DNA from: an uncultured Porphyromonadaceae bacterium
GTDB taxonomy: Bacteria > Bacteroidota > Bacteroidia > Bacteroidales > Muribaculaceae
Reading direction: 5' to 3'
Assembly (NCBI GenBank): GCA_937892215.1
Contig: CALAVE010000044.1
Span: 41,891-105,890, forward strand
Length of the DNA stretch: 64,000 bases
Position numbers and translations under genes: made by a program. The notes under the pieces were generated by a model. It had not been told where the DNA came from, did not search any database, and saw nothing but the letters and a program-made list of their open reading frames with translations. Each line of letters starts with the position of its first letter. Position 1 is the stretch's first letter. This document shows, piece after piece, positions 1-9,552 of this stretch.

Positions 1-15
1 ATATTAAAGGAGCGA

Positions 16-3000
16 ATGAAATTGAGAGTAAACATATTAAAGTTTGTGGCATTAGCGACGCTTGTGGCTAATGCCACAGGTTTAGAAGCGAAGCCTGTTC
101 AGCCGAAGATATTCAACGCGGTGGACAAGGCGGCGATGGAGCAGTGGGTGGGGGAAACGTACCGGAAACTGAGCCCGCGGGAGCGAGTGGCGCAGTTGCT
201 TGTGATGAGTGTAAACAGCGACATAGAGGATAATACAAGGGCCCAGATTAAGAAACTGGTGGAAGAGTATAAGGTGGGCGGCCTGATATTCAACGAGGGC
301 AAAATGCTACCCACAGCGCGAAGTATCAACTATGCTCAATCCATATCAACGGTGCCGCTGCTGATAACGATAGACGGCGAATGGGGAATGACAATGCGTC
401 TAAAAGACGGAGTGCCATATCCCAGAAATCTGGTTCTTGGTGCGATAAACGACGACAAACTGCACTATGACTACGGGCGAGAGTTGGCGCGTCAGTTCAG
501 GCTGATGGGAATCCACGTGGATTTCGCGCCGGTGATGGACGTGATAGACAATGGTCCGTATGGAGTGGTTGGTAACAGGTCGTACGGGGAGAATCCAGAT
601 ATAGTGACACGTCACGGAATAGCGTTCTCGCGCGGTTTGGAAGACGGCGGAGTGCTGTCGGTGGCGAAGCATTTTCCCGGTCACGGCTCTACGATGGTGG
701 ATTCGCACAAGTCACTACCGGTGGTGGAGAAGAGCCGTAAGGAACTGGAACTGTGCGAACTGATTCCGTTCAGGGGGTATGTGAACGCAGGCTTGTCGGG
801 CGTGATGACCGGTCATCTTCGCGTACCGGCGATAGATGAGCGTCAGTTACCTTCAACTATGTCGGATAAATATGTGTCTCAACTGCTCAAGACAGATTTG
901 GGCTTCAACGGGCTGGTCTTTACCGACGCACTAGGCATGGGCGGAGCGAAAGTGGAAGGGTCGCCCTGCGTACAGGCTCTGAAAGCGGGGAACGACGTAC
1001 TACTTATGCCGCGGAGCGCGGGCGACGAGATTGACGCCATTATGGCAGCGATTGAACGAGGTGAACTCGACGCGGCAGATATAGCAGAGCGCGTGAAGAA
1101 GATGCTGCGCTACAAGTATGCGCTGGGGCTGACAAAAGGTATCGCCATAAACGAGGAAACGGTTATGAGCGAGGTGAATTCAGGAGGTGCATACGTGATG
1201 CAGCATCGACTGTGCGCCAATGCGATAACGGTGATAAAGAACGAGGGAGACCTGCTACCGGTGAAGAGTCTGCAGAAGCACAGCATAGCGGTGGTGACCG
1301 TGGGGCATGAAACCGGCGCCAAGACAATGTTTAGCCGCAGGTGCGCCAACTATGCTAAGGTAAAGACCTATGCCGTGGCTGCCGGAGGAGACGTGACCTG
1401 GGTGTCTCAGGCCGTTAAGAATGCCGGTCATGACGTGGTGATAGTGAGCGCAGGGAGCGATGATGCATGGACCGCCGCAGCCCTGAAGGCACTGGCTAAA
1501 AGTGTGAAAAACATAGTGCTGGTGCTCTACTGCCAACCCCGCCACATAAAAGACTACTATAATGTTCTGGGCGAGGGAAACGTGAAGGCCGTGGTGCTGA
1601 CTTACGACAATTCGGAACTGGCGGAGGACTATTCGGCTCAGACAATATTCGGCGGCAATGCAGCGAGAGGCATCCTCCCCTTGAGCGTGAAACTGCTGGG
1701 CGGAAGCCGCGACAGGACGCTACAGGCAGGATTTGGAATACATTATGAGGCAACCCGTCTGGGCTATACGATTCCAGAGGAAGTGGGGTTCAGTAGCGAC
1801 CTGCTGGCGAAAATTGACTCGATAGCCCGGTACGGAGTGGAGCAGGGTGCGTTTCCCGGCTGCGAGGTGCTGGTGGCGCGTCACGGCAAGGTGGTGTGCA
1901 ACCGAGCGTACGGAAACATAAGCGAAGACTCACGAGTGGCTGTTGACGAGAACACACTGTTCGGGCTGGCGTCGGTGTCGAAGGCGACCGGTACGCTGAG
2001 CGGCATAATGAAACTGTACGACCAGGGGAAATTCGGTCTGGACGACAAGGCGAGCAAATTTATTCCCGGCCTTCGCAGAGCAGACAAGGAAGGCATCACG
2101 ATGCGCGACCTGCTGTATCACGAAACCGGCCTGCAACCGTCGCTGAGTATGTGGGAAATGATGTTCGACCCTGCGACTTACACCGGTAAACTGATTACCG
2201 GCAAGCCCACCAAAGACAACACCATAAAAGTGATGAACGGGGCATACGGGCACAAGGACGCGAAGTTGCGCACCGACATCCTGTCGGGGGTGAAGACCGA
2301 GCGTTTCCCGACGGAGATAGCGACCGGTATATGGGGCGGCAAGGTGACCTACGACTCGATTATGAACAGGATATACGCTTCGACCCTGGGCACAAAGCGA
2401 TATCGCTACAGTTGCCTTAACTTCTGCCTGCTGGCCGACGCGCTGCAGCGAATTACCGGCACCGAACTGGACAAATATGTGAGCGAAAACGTGTTCGGCC
2501 CGCTGGGCGCATATCACACAGGTTACCGTCCGCTGGAGCGCTTTTCGCCGAATGAGATAGCATATACAGAGGTGGACACATATCTGCGCAGGCAGCACAT
2601 ACACGGGTTTGTGCACGATGAACTCGCGGCATTCTCGGGTGGAGTTCAGGGCAATGCGGGTTTGTTCTCGAACGCCAACGACCTGGCCAAACTTTTCCAG
2701 ATGTGGCTGAACGGCGGCACCTACGGCGGCACTCAGTTACTGAAGAAAAGCACTGTGGACCTGTTCCTGACCTCTAAGAGTCCCAATTCACATCGCGGTC
2801 TGGGCTTTGACAAGCCAAATCTGAAGAATCCGGAAAACTCATCGACGTGTGACGAGGCGACGGCAGAGACCGTGGGGCACACCGGATTCACCGGAACGGG
2901 TTTCTGGGTGGATCCCAAGAACGATATGATATACGTGTTTCTGAGCAACCGAGTTAGTTCCACGCGTGACAATCCGGCGTTCGGCAAGGTGAGTGCGCGC

Positions 3001-3042
3001 AGTCACATACAGTCGCTGCTGTATCACTCAATGGAGAAATAA
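16..3042 (+). CDS. GH3 beta-N-acetylhexosaminidase fused to a beta-lactamase-like serine hydrolase
   Basis: A 1008-aa secreted enzyme with an N-terminal signal peptide (about residues 1-25). Residues ~45-390 form a glycoside hydrolase family 3 domain of the NagZ type: KHFPGHG at 218-224 carries the family's His/Asp pair and FTDALGMGG contains the likely nucleophile Asp304. A GH3 C-terminal alpha/beta domain follows, to ~590. Residues ~600-1005 are a beta-lactamase/class C-like serine hydrolase with SVSK (Ser653, Lys656) and HTG (955-957). The middle motif reads YSC at 798-800 rather than YxN. NagZ-type enzymes remove GlcNAc from muropeptides or glycans, and the second domain may be a peptidase or esterase on the same substrate; that pairing is inference. 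AAAGGAG lies just upstream of the chosen ATG. The gene is followed 32 nt later by the TlpA-like gene. Confidence 0.9.
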   Translation: MKLRVNILKFVALATLVANATGLEAKPVQPKIFNAVDKAAMEQWVGETYRKLSPRERVAQLLVMSVNSDIEDNTRAQIKKLVEEYKVGGLIFNEGKMLPTARSINYAQSISTVPLLITIDGEWGMTMRLKDGVPYPRNLVLGAINDDKLHYDYGRELARQFRLMGIHVDFAPVMDVIDNGPYGVVGNRSYGENPDIVTRHGIAFSRGLEDGGVLSVAKHFPGHGSTMVDSHKSLPVVEKSRKELELCELIPFRGYVNAGLSGVMTGHLRVPAIDERQLPSTMSDKYVSQLLKTDLGFNGLVFTDALGMGGAKVEGSPCVQALKAGNDVLLMPRSAGDEIDAIMAAIERGELDAADIAERVKKMLRYKYALGLTKGIAINEETVMSEVNSGGAYVMQHRLCANAITVIKNEGDLLPVKSLQKHSIAVVTVGHETGAKTMFSRRCANYAKVKTYAVAAGGDVTWVSQAVKNAGHDVVIVSAGSDDAWTAAALKALAKSVKNIVLVLYCQPRHIKDYYNVLGEGNVKAVVLTYDNSELAEDYSAQTIFGGNAARGILPLSVKLLGGSRDRTLQAGFGIHYEATRLGYTIPEEVGFSSDLLAKIDSIARYGVEQGAFPGCEVLVARHGKVVCNRAYGNISEDSRVAVDENTLFGLASVSKATGTLSGIMKLYDQGKFGLDDKASKFIPGLRRADKEGITMRDLLYHETGLQPSLSMWEMMFDPATYTGKLITGKPTKDNTIKVMNGAYGHKDAKLRTDILSGVKTERFPTEIATGIWGGKVTYDSIMNRIYASTLGTKRYRYSCLNFCLLADALQRITGTELDKYVSENVFGPLGAYHTGYRPLERFSPNEIAYTEVDTYLRRQHIHGFVHDELAAFSGGVQGNAGLFSNANDLAKLFQMWLNGGTYGGTQLLKKSTVDLFLTSKSPNSHRGLGFDKPNLKNPENSSTCDEATAETVGHTGFTGTGFWVDPKNDMIYVFLSNRVSSTRDNPAFGKVSARSHIQSLLYHSMEK

Positions 3043-3074
3043 AAAAAGCAAAGAATAAAAAAGCAATTGAAAAG

Positions 3075-4127
3075 ATGAAAAAAGCACTTACAATTCTGGC
3101 GATGGTGATTATGCTGGCCTCATGCACGGGCAAGAAGTATAAGATAACCATTACATTCCCCGACGGCTCTCTGAACGGGAAGACGGCGTACCTGACAAGT
3201 TATGACACAGGCGAGACGCTGGACAGCGCGCTTGTGGAGAACGCGGTGGCTGTGTTTGAGGGCAAAGTGAAGGATACCTACGTGTCGCGGCTCGCTGTGG
3301 GCGGAAAGAAAATGTCGTTTGTGGTGGAAGGCGGCGACCTGCTTATAAACTGGGCCGAAGGTAAAGCAACGGGCGGAGAACTGAACAACAGGTATAATGC
3401 TGTGGATTCTCTGCTCGAAGCCGCCGAGACTGAAGAACAGGCCGCGGAGATATTCAAGAAAGCATACACAGATAACCGAGACAACGGAATAGGTCCGTGG
3501 GCGTTCAACTATTACCTGATGTATAACAATTTCACGGCTGAGCAGGTGGATTCGCTGCTGAACGAGGCGCCAGCGAGCTACCGCGAACTTGTGAGAGTGA
3601 AAAAATATAAAGACCAGGCGAAGAACAAAGACCTGACAGCCGAGGGAAAGCCTTTCACCGACTTTGCGGTGCAGTGTTTTGACAAAAAGACACGTCGCCT
3701 GAGCGACTACGTGGGCAAGGGCGAATGGGTTATAGCCGATTTCTGGGCAAGCTGGTGCGGTCCGTGCCGCCGGGAGATAACGGAAACGCTGAAACCCCTC
3801 TATGAGAAGTACGGAGAGAAAGTGACGTTCCTGGGAATAGCCGTGTGGGATGAGCCGGAAGACACATTCAATGCCATTCAAGATCTGGAGATACCGTGGG
3901 AGGTTATCATAGGCACCAAAAAAATAGAGGAACCCACAAACATCTATGGGATACTGGGTATTCCGCATCTTATACTGTTTGACCCCACAGGCAAGATAGT
4001 GTCGCGCGGTCTTCAGGGAGAGGCATTTGTTGAAGTTGTAGAAAAAAATATAAATGAAACAGTTAAGAGTAATATTCGCCGTAACGGCACTCGTGTCGTG
4101 GGTAACGGCAAGCGCAATATCCACTGA
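3075..4127 (+). CDS. TlpA-family thioredoxin lipoprotein (DUF4369 + thioredoxin)
   Basis: A 350-aa lipoprotein. The signal peptide ends in the lipobox LASC (Cys17). Residues ~20-125 resemble the DUF4369 domain that precedes thioredoxins in Bacteroidetes. The C-terminal half is a TlpA-type thioredoxin with WCGPC (Cys228, Cys231) and a cis-Pro region GIPHLILF. It should act as a periplasm-facing thiol-disulfide oxidoreductase anchored to a membrane. The last ~29 codons are odd: they overlap the next gene by 74 nt and read through its signal-peptide region. One extra A in the A7 run at 4042-4048 would end the protein at ...EKKYK with a normal ATGA stop/start overlap. The C-terminus as annotated is therefore doubtful. 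Confidence 0.85.
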   Translation: MKKALTILAMVIMLASCTGKKYKITITFPDGSLNGKTAYLTSYDTGETLDSALVENAVAVFEGKVKDTYVSRLAVGGKKMSFVVEGGDLLINWAEGKATGGELNNRYNAVDSLLEAAETEEQAAEIFKKAYTDNRDNGIGPWAFNYYLMYNNFTAEQVDSLLNEAPASYRELVRVKKYKDQAKNKDLTAEGKPFTDFAVQCFDKKTRRLSDYVGKGEWVIADFWASWCGPCRREITETLKPLYEKYGEKVTFLGIAVWDEPEDTFNAIQDLEIPWEVIIGTKKIEEPTNIYGILGIPHLILFDPTGKIVSRGLQGEAFVEVVEKNINETVKSNIRRNGTRVVGNGKRNIH

Positions 4128-5106
4128 TTCAACGAGCGTGATAGGCAAGATACTGCAGCGCGTATCGTTCTCGGGCTATGCGATAGCCGGCTGGGAGTAC
4201 CACAGCAAGTCGGACCCCAACAACGAGTTCGTTCTGAGCAAGATAATCTTCATGACCAGCGTGAAGGTAACAAACAAGATGAACGCGTTTGTGATGTTTG
4301 ATTTCAGGAACTTCAACTTGCAGGAAATGTGGATGAGTTATTCGTTCCTGCCAGAGGTGAACGTGAAGTTGGGTCAGTTTAAGACGCCATTCTCGATAGA
4401 AAATCCCTTATCACCATCGCGGCTGGAACTGATAACCGGTACATCGCTTGTGACGAGCGAGATGATATGTGGCGGCAGTCCGCTAATGATGCCCGGTGCA
4501 GCCGGTCGTGACCTGGGTATAACGGTTTACGGCTCACTGTTCAAGGGACTTGTGAATTATGACTTGGCCCTGATGAGTGGAGCCGGCCGAAATAAGCGCG
4601 ATAACAATTCGCAGAAGGACTTTGCCGCGCGAGTGAGTGTGAATCCGGTGGATTTTCTGAGACTAAGCGGGTCGGCACTGCTAGGTACGGGTAATGTGAA
4701 AGTGACACAAGAGGGAGAAGAGTTTGTGTGTGACGAAGTGCCTGAACTGACTGATTTCAAGACCAACGGAAATTTCAAGCGCCGCAGGTACGCTGCCGGA
4801 GCAGAACTGAAAACCTCGCGTGTGGATGTGCGTGGCGAATGGATGTGGGGCAAAGACGGAAATCTGAACAGCGACGGATGCTACGTGACATCGGCTATTA
4901 AGAATGTGGCAACGAAAGGGCTGGAAATCGTGGCATCATACGACCACCTGAAGAACTACGTGTGCACTCGCAACTGTTACACGGCCGGGCTGCAATACTG
5001 GTTCTTGAAGCGGTGCCGTGTCCAGGCCGGCTACAGTTACGACAAGCGTTGCGGCATGGGAGCAGGAGAGCATTCAGTCTATACTTATCTGCAATTAGCA
5101 TTCTGA
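4054..5106 (+). CDS. outer-membrane porin-like beta-barrel protein
   Basis: A 350-aa protein with a clear signal peptide (residues 1-21, ending VTASA). The rest alternates polar and hydrophobic residues and ends in an aromatic-rich strand (YTYLQLAF), as in outer-membrane barrels. The overall pattern (an early segment KLGQFKTPFSIENPLSPSRLE, then paired strands) resembles phosphate-selective porins OprO/OprP. Substrate is unknown. The start at 4054 is favoured because it gives the signal peptide, although it lies 74 nt inside the preceding TlpA-like frame. Co-transcription with that gene is likely from the overlap. Confidence 0.75.
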   Translation: MKQLRVIFAVTALVSWVTASAISTDSTSVIGKILQRVSFSGYAIAGWEYHSKSDPNNEFVLSKIIFMTSVKVTNKMNAFVMFDFRNFNLQEMWMSYSFLPEVNVKLGQFKTPFSIENPLSPSRLELITGTSLVTSEMICGGSPLMMPGAAGRDLGITVYGSLFKGLVNYDLALMSGAGRNKRDNNSQKDFAARVSVNPVDFLRLSGSALLGTGNVKVTQEGEEFVCDEVPELTDFKTNGNFKRRRYAAGAELKTSRVDVRGEWMWGKDGNLNSDGCYVTSAIKNVATKGLEIVASYDHLKNYVCTRNCYTAGLQYWFLKRCRVQAGYSYDKRCGMGAGEHSVYTYLQLAF

Positions 5107-5137
5107 GATAAGCCTAAAATCAGGGTATATAAAGACA

Positions 5138-5198
5138 ACTTGTGCGGATGTGCAACCGGGGCAGAGCCAGGAAACGCGTCCGCACAAGTCGTTTTATT
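5138..5198 (+). terminator. intrinsic terminator after the porin-like gene
   Basis: Perfect 11-bp stem ACTTGTGCGGA (5138-5148) and TCCGCACAAGT (5179-5189), with a 30-nt loop, followed by CGTTTTATT. It lies between two convergent genes and may also serve thiL from the other side, where the stem is followed by TGTCTTTAT. Confidence 0.75.
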
Positions 5199-5213
5199 CA
5201 ATGAGGAGTTATG

Positions 5214-6236
5214 TTACCGGTTGAAGGCGTTCCAGCCCTGGGCCCGGATTTCCAGTTCGGCATCGTCGCGCGTGACCAAGTAGGCTCCGAGTTCCGGTTT
5301 TGTGATTCGGCCAATGAGTCTCGCGGTTTTCATTTGTTCCACCTTTCCGAGGTCGGTTAGCGGAACGGTGAAGAGCAGTTCGTAATCTTCGCCTCCGTTC
5401 ATGGCTGCCGTGACGAGGTTCATGTTCAGTTCCTCGGCCATACTGGCAGTCTGATAGTCGATGGGGATGCGGTCTTCATAGACACGGCATCCCACGCCGC
5501 TCTGCTTGCAGATGTGAAGGAGTTCGCTGGAGAGTCCGTCGCTAACGTCGATCATGGAAGTGGGCCTGATTCCCAGAGATTGTAACTCCTCAATAACGTC
5601 GCGTCGAGCTTCGGGCTTGAGCTGACGTTCCAGAATGTATTCTTTACCGGCAAAATCGGGTTGGAAATCCTTCATTCCAGCCGAAGCGGTGCGCTCACGT
5701 TCCAGAAGTTGAAGTCCCATGTAGGCTGCGCCCAAGTCACCGCTGACGCAAATAAGGTCGGTGTCGCGAGCGCCGTCGCGTGTGACAATCTTTTGCTCTT
5801 CGGCATCGCCGATGCAGGTGATGCTGATGATAAGTCCGGTAACGCTTGCCGATGTGTCTCCCCCCACGAGGTCCACACCGTAGTGCTCGCATGCAGCGTA
5901 GATTCCGGAATAAAGTTCATTGATGTGTTCCAGAGTGAAACGCTTGGAAATGCCGAGCGAGACGGTGATTTGGCGAGGAGTGCCGTTCATGGCATAAACA
6001 TCGCTAAGATTCACCACTACAGCCTTGTACCCGAGGTGCTTTAGCGGCACGTAGGTGAGGTCGAAGTGAATACCTTCGAGCAGAAGGTCGGTAGTGACGA
6101 GCGTTTTATGGCCGCTGTGGTCGAGAATTGCGCAATCGTCGCCCACGCCCTTGACGGTGGAGGTGTTAACAGACTTGAAATCTTTAGTGAGCATGTGAAT
6201 GAGCCCAAATTCGCCGATAGAAGAAATTTCTGCCAT
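5214..6236 (-). CDS. thiL: thiamine-monophosphate kinase
   Basis: A 340-aa cytoplasmic enzyme that phosphorylates thiamine monophosphate to thiamine diphosphate, the last step of cofactor synthesis. It has the PurM/ThiL (AIR synthase) fold signatures: VGDDCAI near residue 31, the VVGGDTS-type segment near 120 (here VGGDTSAS), DVSDGLSSEL near 227 and GGEDYELLF near 281. Length matches the family. It is the last gene of the sppA-lpxK-thiL run, with 99 nt after lpxK. In Bacteroides a purine nucleoside phosphorylase gene is, to my knowledge, often found between lpxK and thiL; none is present here. Confidence 0.93.
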   Translation of the reverse strand: MAEISSIGEFGLIHMLTKDFKSVNTSTVKGVGDDCAILDHSGHKTLVTTDLLLEGIHFDLTYVPLKHLGYKAVVVNLSDVYAMNGTPRQITVSLGISKRFTLEHINELYSGIYAACEHYGVDLVGGDTSASVTGLIISITCIGDAEEQKIVTRDGARDTDLICVSGDLGAAYMGLQLLERERTASAGMKDFQPDFAGKEYILERQLKPEARRDVIEELQSLGIRPTSMIDVSDGLSSELLHICKQSGVGCRVYEDRIPIDYQTASMAEELNMNLVTAAMNGGEDYELLFTVPLTDLGKVEQMKTARLIGRITKPELGAYLVTRDDAELEIRAQGWNAFNR

Positions 6237-6335
6237 TTAGAGTACGTTAGTTTGAATGTAAAAAAGAGATTTTCAATCAAGAGGACGCGCGCAATAGCAC
6301 ATAGCCGATAGAGCGGCCTGTCTCGTCGGGCGCGG

Positions 6336-7484
6336 TCAGTTGTCGGAGTCGTAGTATTGCTGCGTTGGTGCGGCTGACTCATTGATTTTCTTCTGGAGGA
6401 CCTCAATGAAGTCGTGAACTTCATAGTCTCTGAATCCGACTTTAATGGGGATGAAATACACGAAGTCGCGCATAGTGGGCGGGAAGTAAGGGTTGTTAAG
6501 AATCCTAACCGCATCCTTCTCGGTGGTTACTATGAACTTGCGCCGTCCGGGCATACTGTTGAACATATTGAAGATGTACTTGAAATCGTCGCGTGTGAAG
6601 TAGTGGTGGTCGTCGAAATGAATAACCTTAACCTTAGCGGAGAAGCCTTTCAGATATCGAACGAAAGTGCGGGGGTTGGCAATGCCAGTAAGTCCCAGAA
6701 TGAGGTCGTCGGGCTGCAGCCATGTGAGCGAAGTGAGCTGAGGGCTGTTAATGGGGAATACCGACTTAGGTTCACCATATTTTATTGAAGAATAGAACAG
6801 TTCCTGCGCGGGAATCAGTTCCAGGTTCTCCTTCATCATCCTCACATCGACCGGTTTCATGTCGGCGGGGCACTTGGTGACCACCACTATGTCGGCTCTG
6901 AGCAGACTGCTGAGCGGTTCGCGGAGGAAACCGAGCGGCAGCATCTTGTCGGTGAACGGCGGTCGGTTGTAGTCAATCAGAACAATGTTAACCTTAGGCT
7001 TTACGTATCTGTGCTGGAAGGCATCGTCGAGGAGTATGAGGTTGATATCGGGGTTGATGCGGAGCATTTCTCGAATTCCCTTAACCCTTTTCTCGCACAC
7101 AGCAAGAGTGATGAGATTGCCAAACTTGTGGAAAATCTGGAATGGCTCGTCGCCGATGTCTCTGGGCGATAGCGACTCTGTGGCGAGGATGAAGCCATGC
7201 GTGGTGCGCTTGTATCCACGGCTGAGAACGCCGATGTTGTACTGCCGGCAAAGGTTCTCGATGATGTATTCCACGTGAGGAGTCTTGCCTGTGCCTCCCA
7301 CGGTGATGTTCCCCACAGAAACCACAGGCACGCTGAATTTCTCTTCCTTGAGCAGGCCGATGTTAAAGCAAGCGTTGCGAATCCACACAATCACCCGGAA
7401 TGCCCACGAGAAAGGAGTGAGCACGGCGTTGCCGATGGCTTTACGCTGCTGCTTGTTCAATATGTTAGAGAAATTGACGCTCAC
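6336..7484 (-). CDS. lpxK: tetraacyldisaccharide 4'-kinase (lipid A synthesis)
   Basis: A 382-aa membrane-associated kinase that phosphorylates the 4' position of the lipid A disaccharide precursor at the inner membrane. The Walker A loop GGTGKTP lies at residues 63-69 within SVGNITVGGTGKTPHVEYII. An N-terminal hydrophobic segment (about 22-45) fits the usual membrane anchor. Further family blocks are LLDDAFQHRYV and the C-terminal VTTEKDAVR. It starts 38 nt after the sppA stop and is probably co-transcribed with it. Its presence shows the organism makes lipid A and is Gram-negative. Confidence 0.94.
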   Translation of the reverse strand: MSVNFSNILNKQQRKAIGNAVLTPFSWAFRVIVWIRNACFNIGLLKEEKFSVPVVSVGNITVGGTGKTPHVEYIIENLCRQYNIGVLSRGYKRTTHGFILATESLSPRDIGDEPFQIFHKFGNLITLAVCEKRVKGIREMLRINPDINLILLDDAFQHRYVKPKVNIVLIDYNRPPFTDKMLPLGFLREPLSSLLRADIVVVTKCPADMKPVDVRMMKENLELIPAQELFYSSIKYGEPKSVFPINSPQLTSLTWLQPDDLILGLTGIANPRTFVRYLKGFSAKVKVIHFDDHHYFTRDDFKYIFNMFNSMPGRRKFIVTTEKDAVRILNNPYFPPTMRDFVYFIPIKVGFRDYEVHDFIEVLQKKINESAAPTQQYYDSDN

Positions 7485-7522
7485 GTTCCGGATAGGTTCA
7501 ACAGAGTTTTACCGTTTTTTGC

Positions 7523-9325
7523 TTACATTTCAATCTGAGTCGGTTCCATGAGGCACAGGATGTGGTTGCGTCCGAGAGCCTTCTGTGCTTCCCTGTAATA
7601 CTCATAGAGGAACCCAAGTTCGCTTTTTAGGCGTTTCTCGGTGCTAACCGAGCCGTACTTCTTGAGCATCTTCTCCCATCGTGTTTCCTGAGTGGGGTAG
7701 TAGTTGACGCTGTATTTGTCGGACAGATTGTTCTTCTTAGCCACCCATTTCACTGCAGAATCGACGTTTCCGAACTCATCGACCAGTCCTATCTTCTTGG
7801 CGCTGATACCGTCCCACACGCGACCTTCGGCAATCTGCTTGATGGAGTCTTGCGAAACGTGGCGCCCGGCAGCGCATCGACCGGTGAACAACTCGTAACC
7901 ACGATTGACCATTTGCTGGAGAGCGTCTTTCTGAGCAGGAGTTAATTTCTTAGTGAGAGTGCCCATTTCGGAGTTCTTGTTGGTCTTAACCACACTGACG
8001 TTTACGCCGAGTTTGTTCTCGACCAGTTCGTTGATGCACGGAATCATACCGAAGATGCCTATACTGCCTGTGATAGTGGTGGGCTGAGCGAAGATGCGCT
8101 CGGCTCCGGCAGAGATGTAATAACCACCTGAAGCAGCGTAGTCACCCATAGAAACGGCTACGGTCTTGCCTTCTTTCTTGAAGTCGTCGATAGCTTTCCA
8201 TATTTGTTCAGACCCGAAGGCGCTACCACCCGGTGAGTTCACGCGCAGCACCATGCCCTTGATGTCCTTGTCGTTCTGGAGCGAATAGATGGTTTCGCAG
8301 AGGTCTTCGCTATTGATACCGCTTCCGCTGGTTACAGACTCGTTACCGTCGATTTCTCCCACAGCGTAAACCACGGCAATTACGTCTTTCCCCGACTTGT
8401 CCTTGCTTGCGGCAACGCTTGCGAGGTCGTCAGGCGACACCAGGTTCAGGTCCTTGTCGATGTCAACTTCGGTGAGTGCGCGCAGGCGGTTGTCCATCTC
8501 GTTGCGGTAGCAGAGTTTGTCCACAATCTTGTAGCGAACGAGCGAGTCGGCCGGCATGATTGCAACGATATTGTCGGTGAGTTGATTGATTCTTTCGGGC
8601 GTTAACTTTCGCGAGGCAGCGATGGAATCGACCATAGAGTTCCAGATGTTGCCAAGGTAAGTTTCTTGCTGGAGTCGGTTAGCGGGGCTGATGCTGTCGA
8701 GCATATATGGTTCGACAGCACTTTTGAAAGTACCCACGCGAATAACCTGCATCTCAATGCCGACCTTATCCATGAGTTTCTTGAAATAGGGTGTGGCTGA
8801 GGCGAGACCAACGAGGTTAACGCTGCCTTCGGGGTTGAGGAAAATGCTGTCGGCCACGGAAGCCAGGAAATAGTCGCCCTGCGATATGCCGGTCTGACCG
8901 AACGCATAGATGAATTTCTTGCTTTTCTTGAATTTCTGGAGGGCGTCCCTAATCTCGTAGCGAGTGGCAATACCGGCCATCAATCCGTTGCATTCCAGAT
9001 AGATGCCCTTTATGTTATCGTTAGTAGCAGCCTCTTCGATGGCGGCGACGAGTGTGGGAAGGCTGATGGTCTTCTCCATGTCGCCCCCCATAACAAGTGA
9101 GGTGACATCTAAGTCTTCCATTCCATCACGCTCGGTGACTTCGTAACCGAGGTCGAGGTGCAGAATGGAATTCTTGCTTATGCTGGGCGATGTGGCTGAA
9201 GTTACAGCCGCAAAGGAGCCGAGAATTGCAAAACTGGAGATAATGGCAACCAATGTGAAAATCATCAGAGCCAACCAAACTCCCACAAAGGAGCCGCAAA
9301 CGATAAGAAGGAATTTCTTCATCAT
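7523..9325 (-). CDS. sppA: signal peptide peptidase SppA, long (67K-like) form
   Basis: A 600-aa membrane serine protease (S49 family) that degrades cleaved signal peptides. It starts MMKKFLLIVCGSF with one N-terminal membrane segment, followed by two tandem S49 domains. The Ser/Lys dyad is visible as the lysine of FKSAVEPY in the first half and the serine of ASGGYY in the second half, followed by TGSIGIFG. I chose 9325 rather than the longer frame from 9436, because that extension contains the promoter box at 9434-9441 and lacks signal-like sequence. First gene of the sppA-lpxK-thiL run. Confidence 0.94.
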   Translation of the reverse strand: MMKKFLLIVCGSFVGVWLALMIFTLVAIISSFAILGSFAAVTSATSPSISKNSILHLDLGYEVTERDGMEDLDVTSLVMGGDMEKTISLPTLVAAIEEAATNDNIKGIYLECNGLMAGIATRYEIRDALQKFKKSKKFIYAFGQTGISQGDYFLASVADSIFLNPEGSVNLVGLASATPYFKKLMDKVGIEMQVIRVGTFKSAVEPYMLDSISPANRLQQETYLGNIWNSMVDSIAASRKLTPERINQLTDNIVAIMPADSLVRYKIVDKLCYRNEMDNRLRALTEVDIDKDLNLVSPDDLASVAASKDKSGKDVIAVVYAVGEIDGNESVTSGSGINSEDLCETIYSLQNDKDIKGMVLRVNSPGGSAFGSEQIWKAIDDFKKEGKTVAVSMGDYAASGGYYISAGAERIFAQPTTITGSIGIFGMIPCINELVENKLGVNVSVVKTNKNSEMGTLTKKLTPAQKDALQQMVNRGYELFTGRCAAGRHVSQDSIKQIAEGRVWDGISAKKIGLVDEFGNVDSAVKWVAKKNNLSDKYSVNYYPTQETRWEKMLKKYGSVSTEKRLKSELGFLYEYYREAQKALGRNHILCLMEPTQIEM

Positions 9326-9433
9326 ATCCGTAGAGTCTAATTGTTTATATTTCTTTAGTTTATAAAAAAGTTGCCTGTGCTTGAGTCCCTGTTGTAACAG
9401 GTGCGTAACAGCCCCAATACACCAAGCAAAAGA

Positions 9434-9441
9434 CAAAATTA
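9434..9441 (-). promoter_or_regulatory. promoter -7 box TAATTTTG for sppA-lpxK-thiL
   Basis: Reads TAATTTTG on the minus strand, with a TTG element about 19 nt further upstream. It lies about 110 nt before the sppA ATG and inside the longest open frame, which fixes the start downstream. Confidence 0.65.
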
Positions 9442-9552
9442 ATAAAAAATATGTAAATTCAACACTCTCGGCGAAAAAAAGTAAGTTTTTGCTGAATTTG
9501 TGAGCTTGAAAAAATGTGAGAAGAATTGGGGTGGGGGAAGTGTGGGAAGAGT

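Noticed and set aside
3120..4148. 342-codon open frame antisense to the TlpA-like gene
   Set aside because: Mirror frame of a well-supported gene; His/Val/Arg-rich product without domain, promoter or start context.
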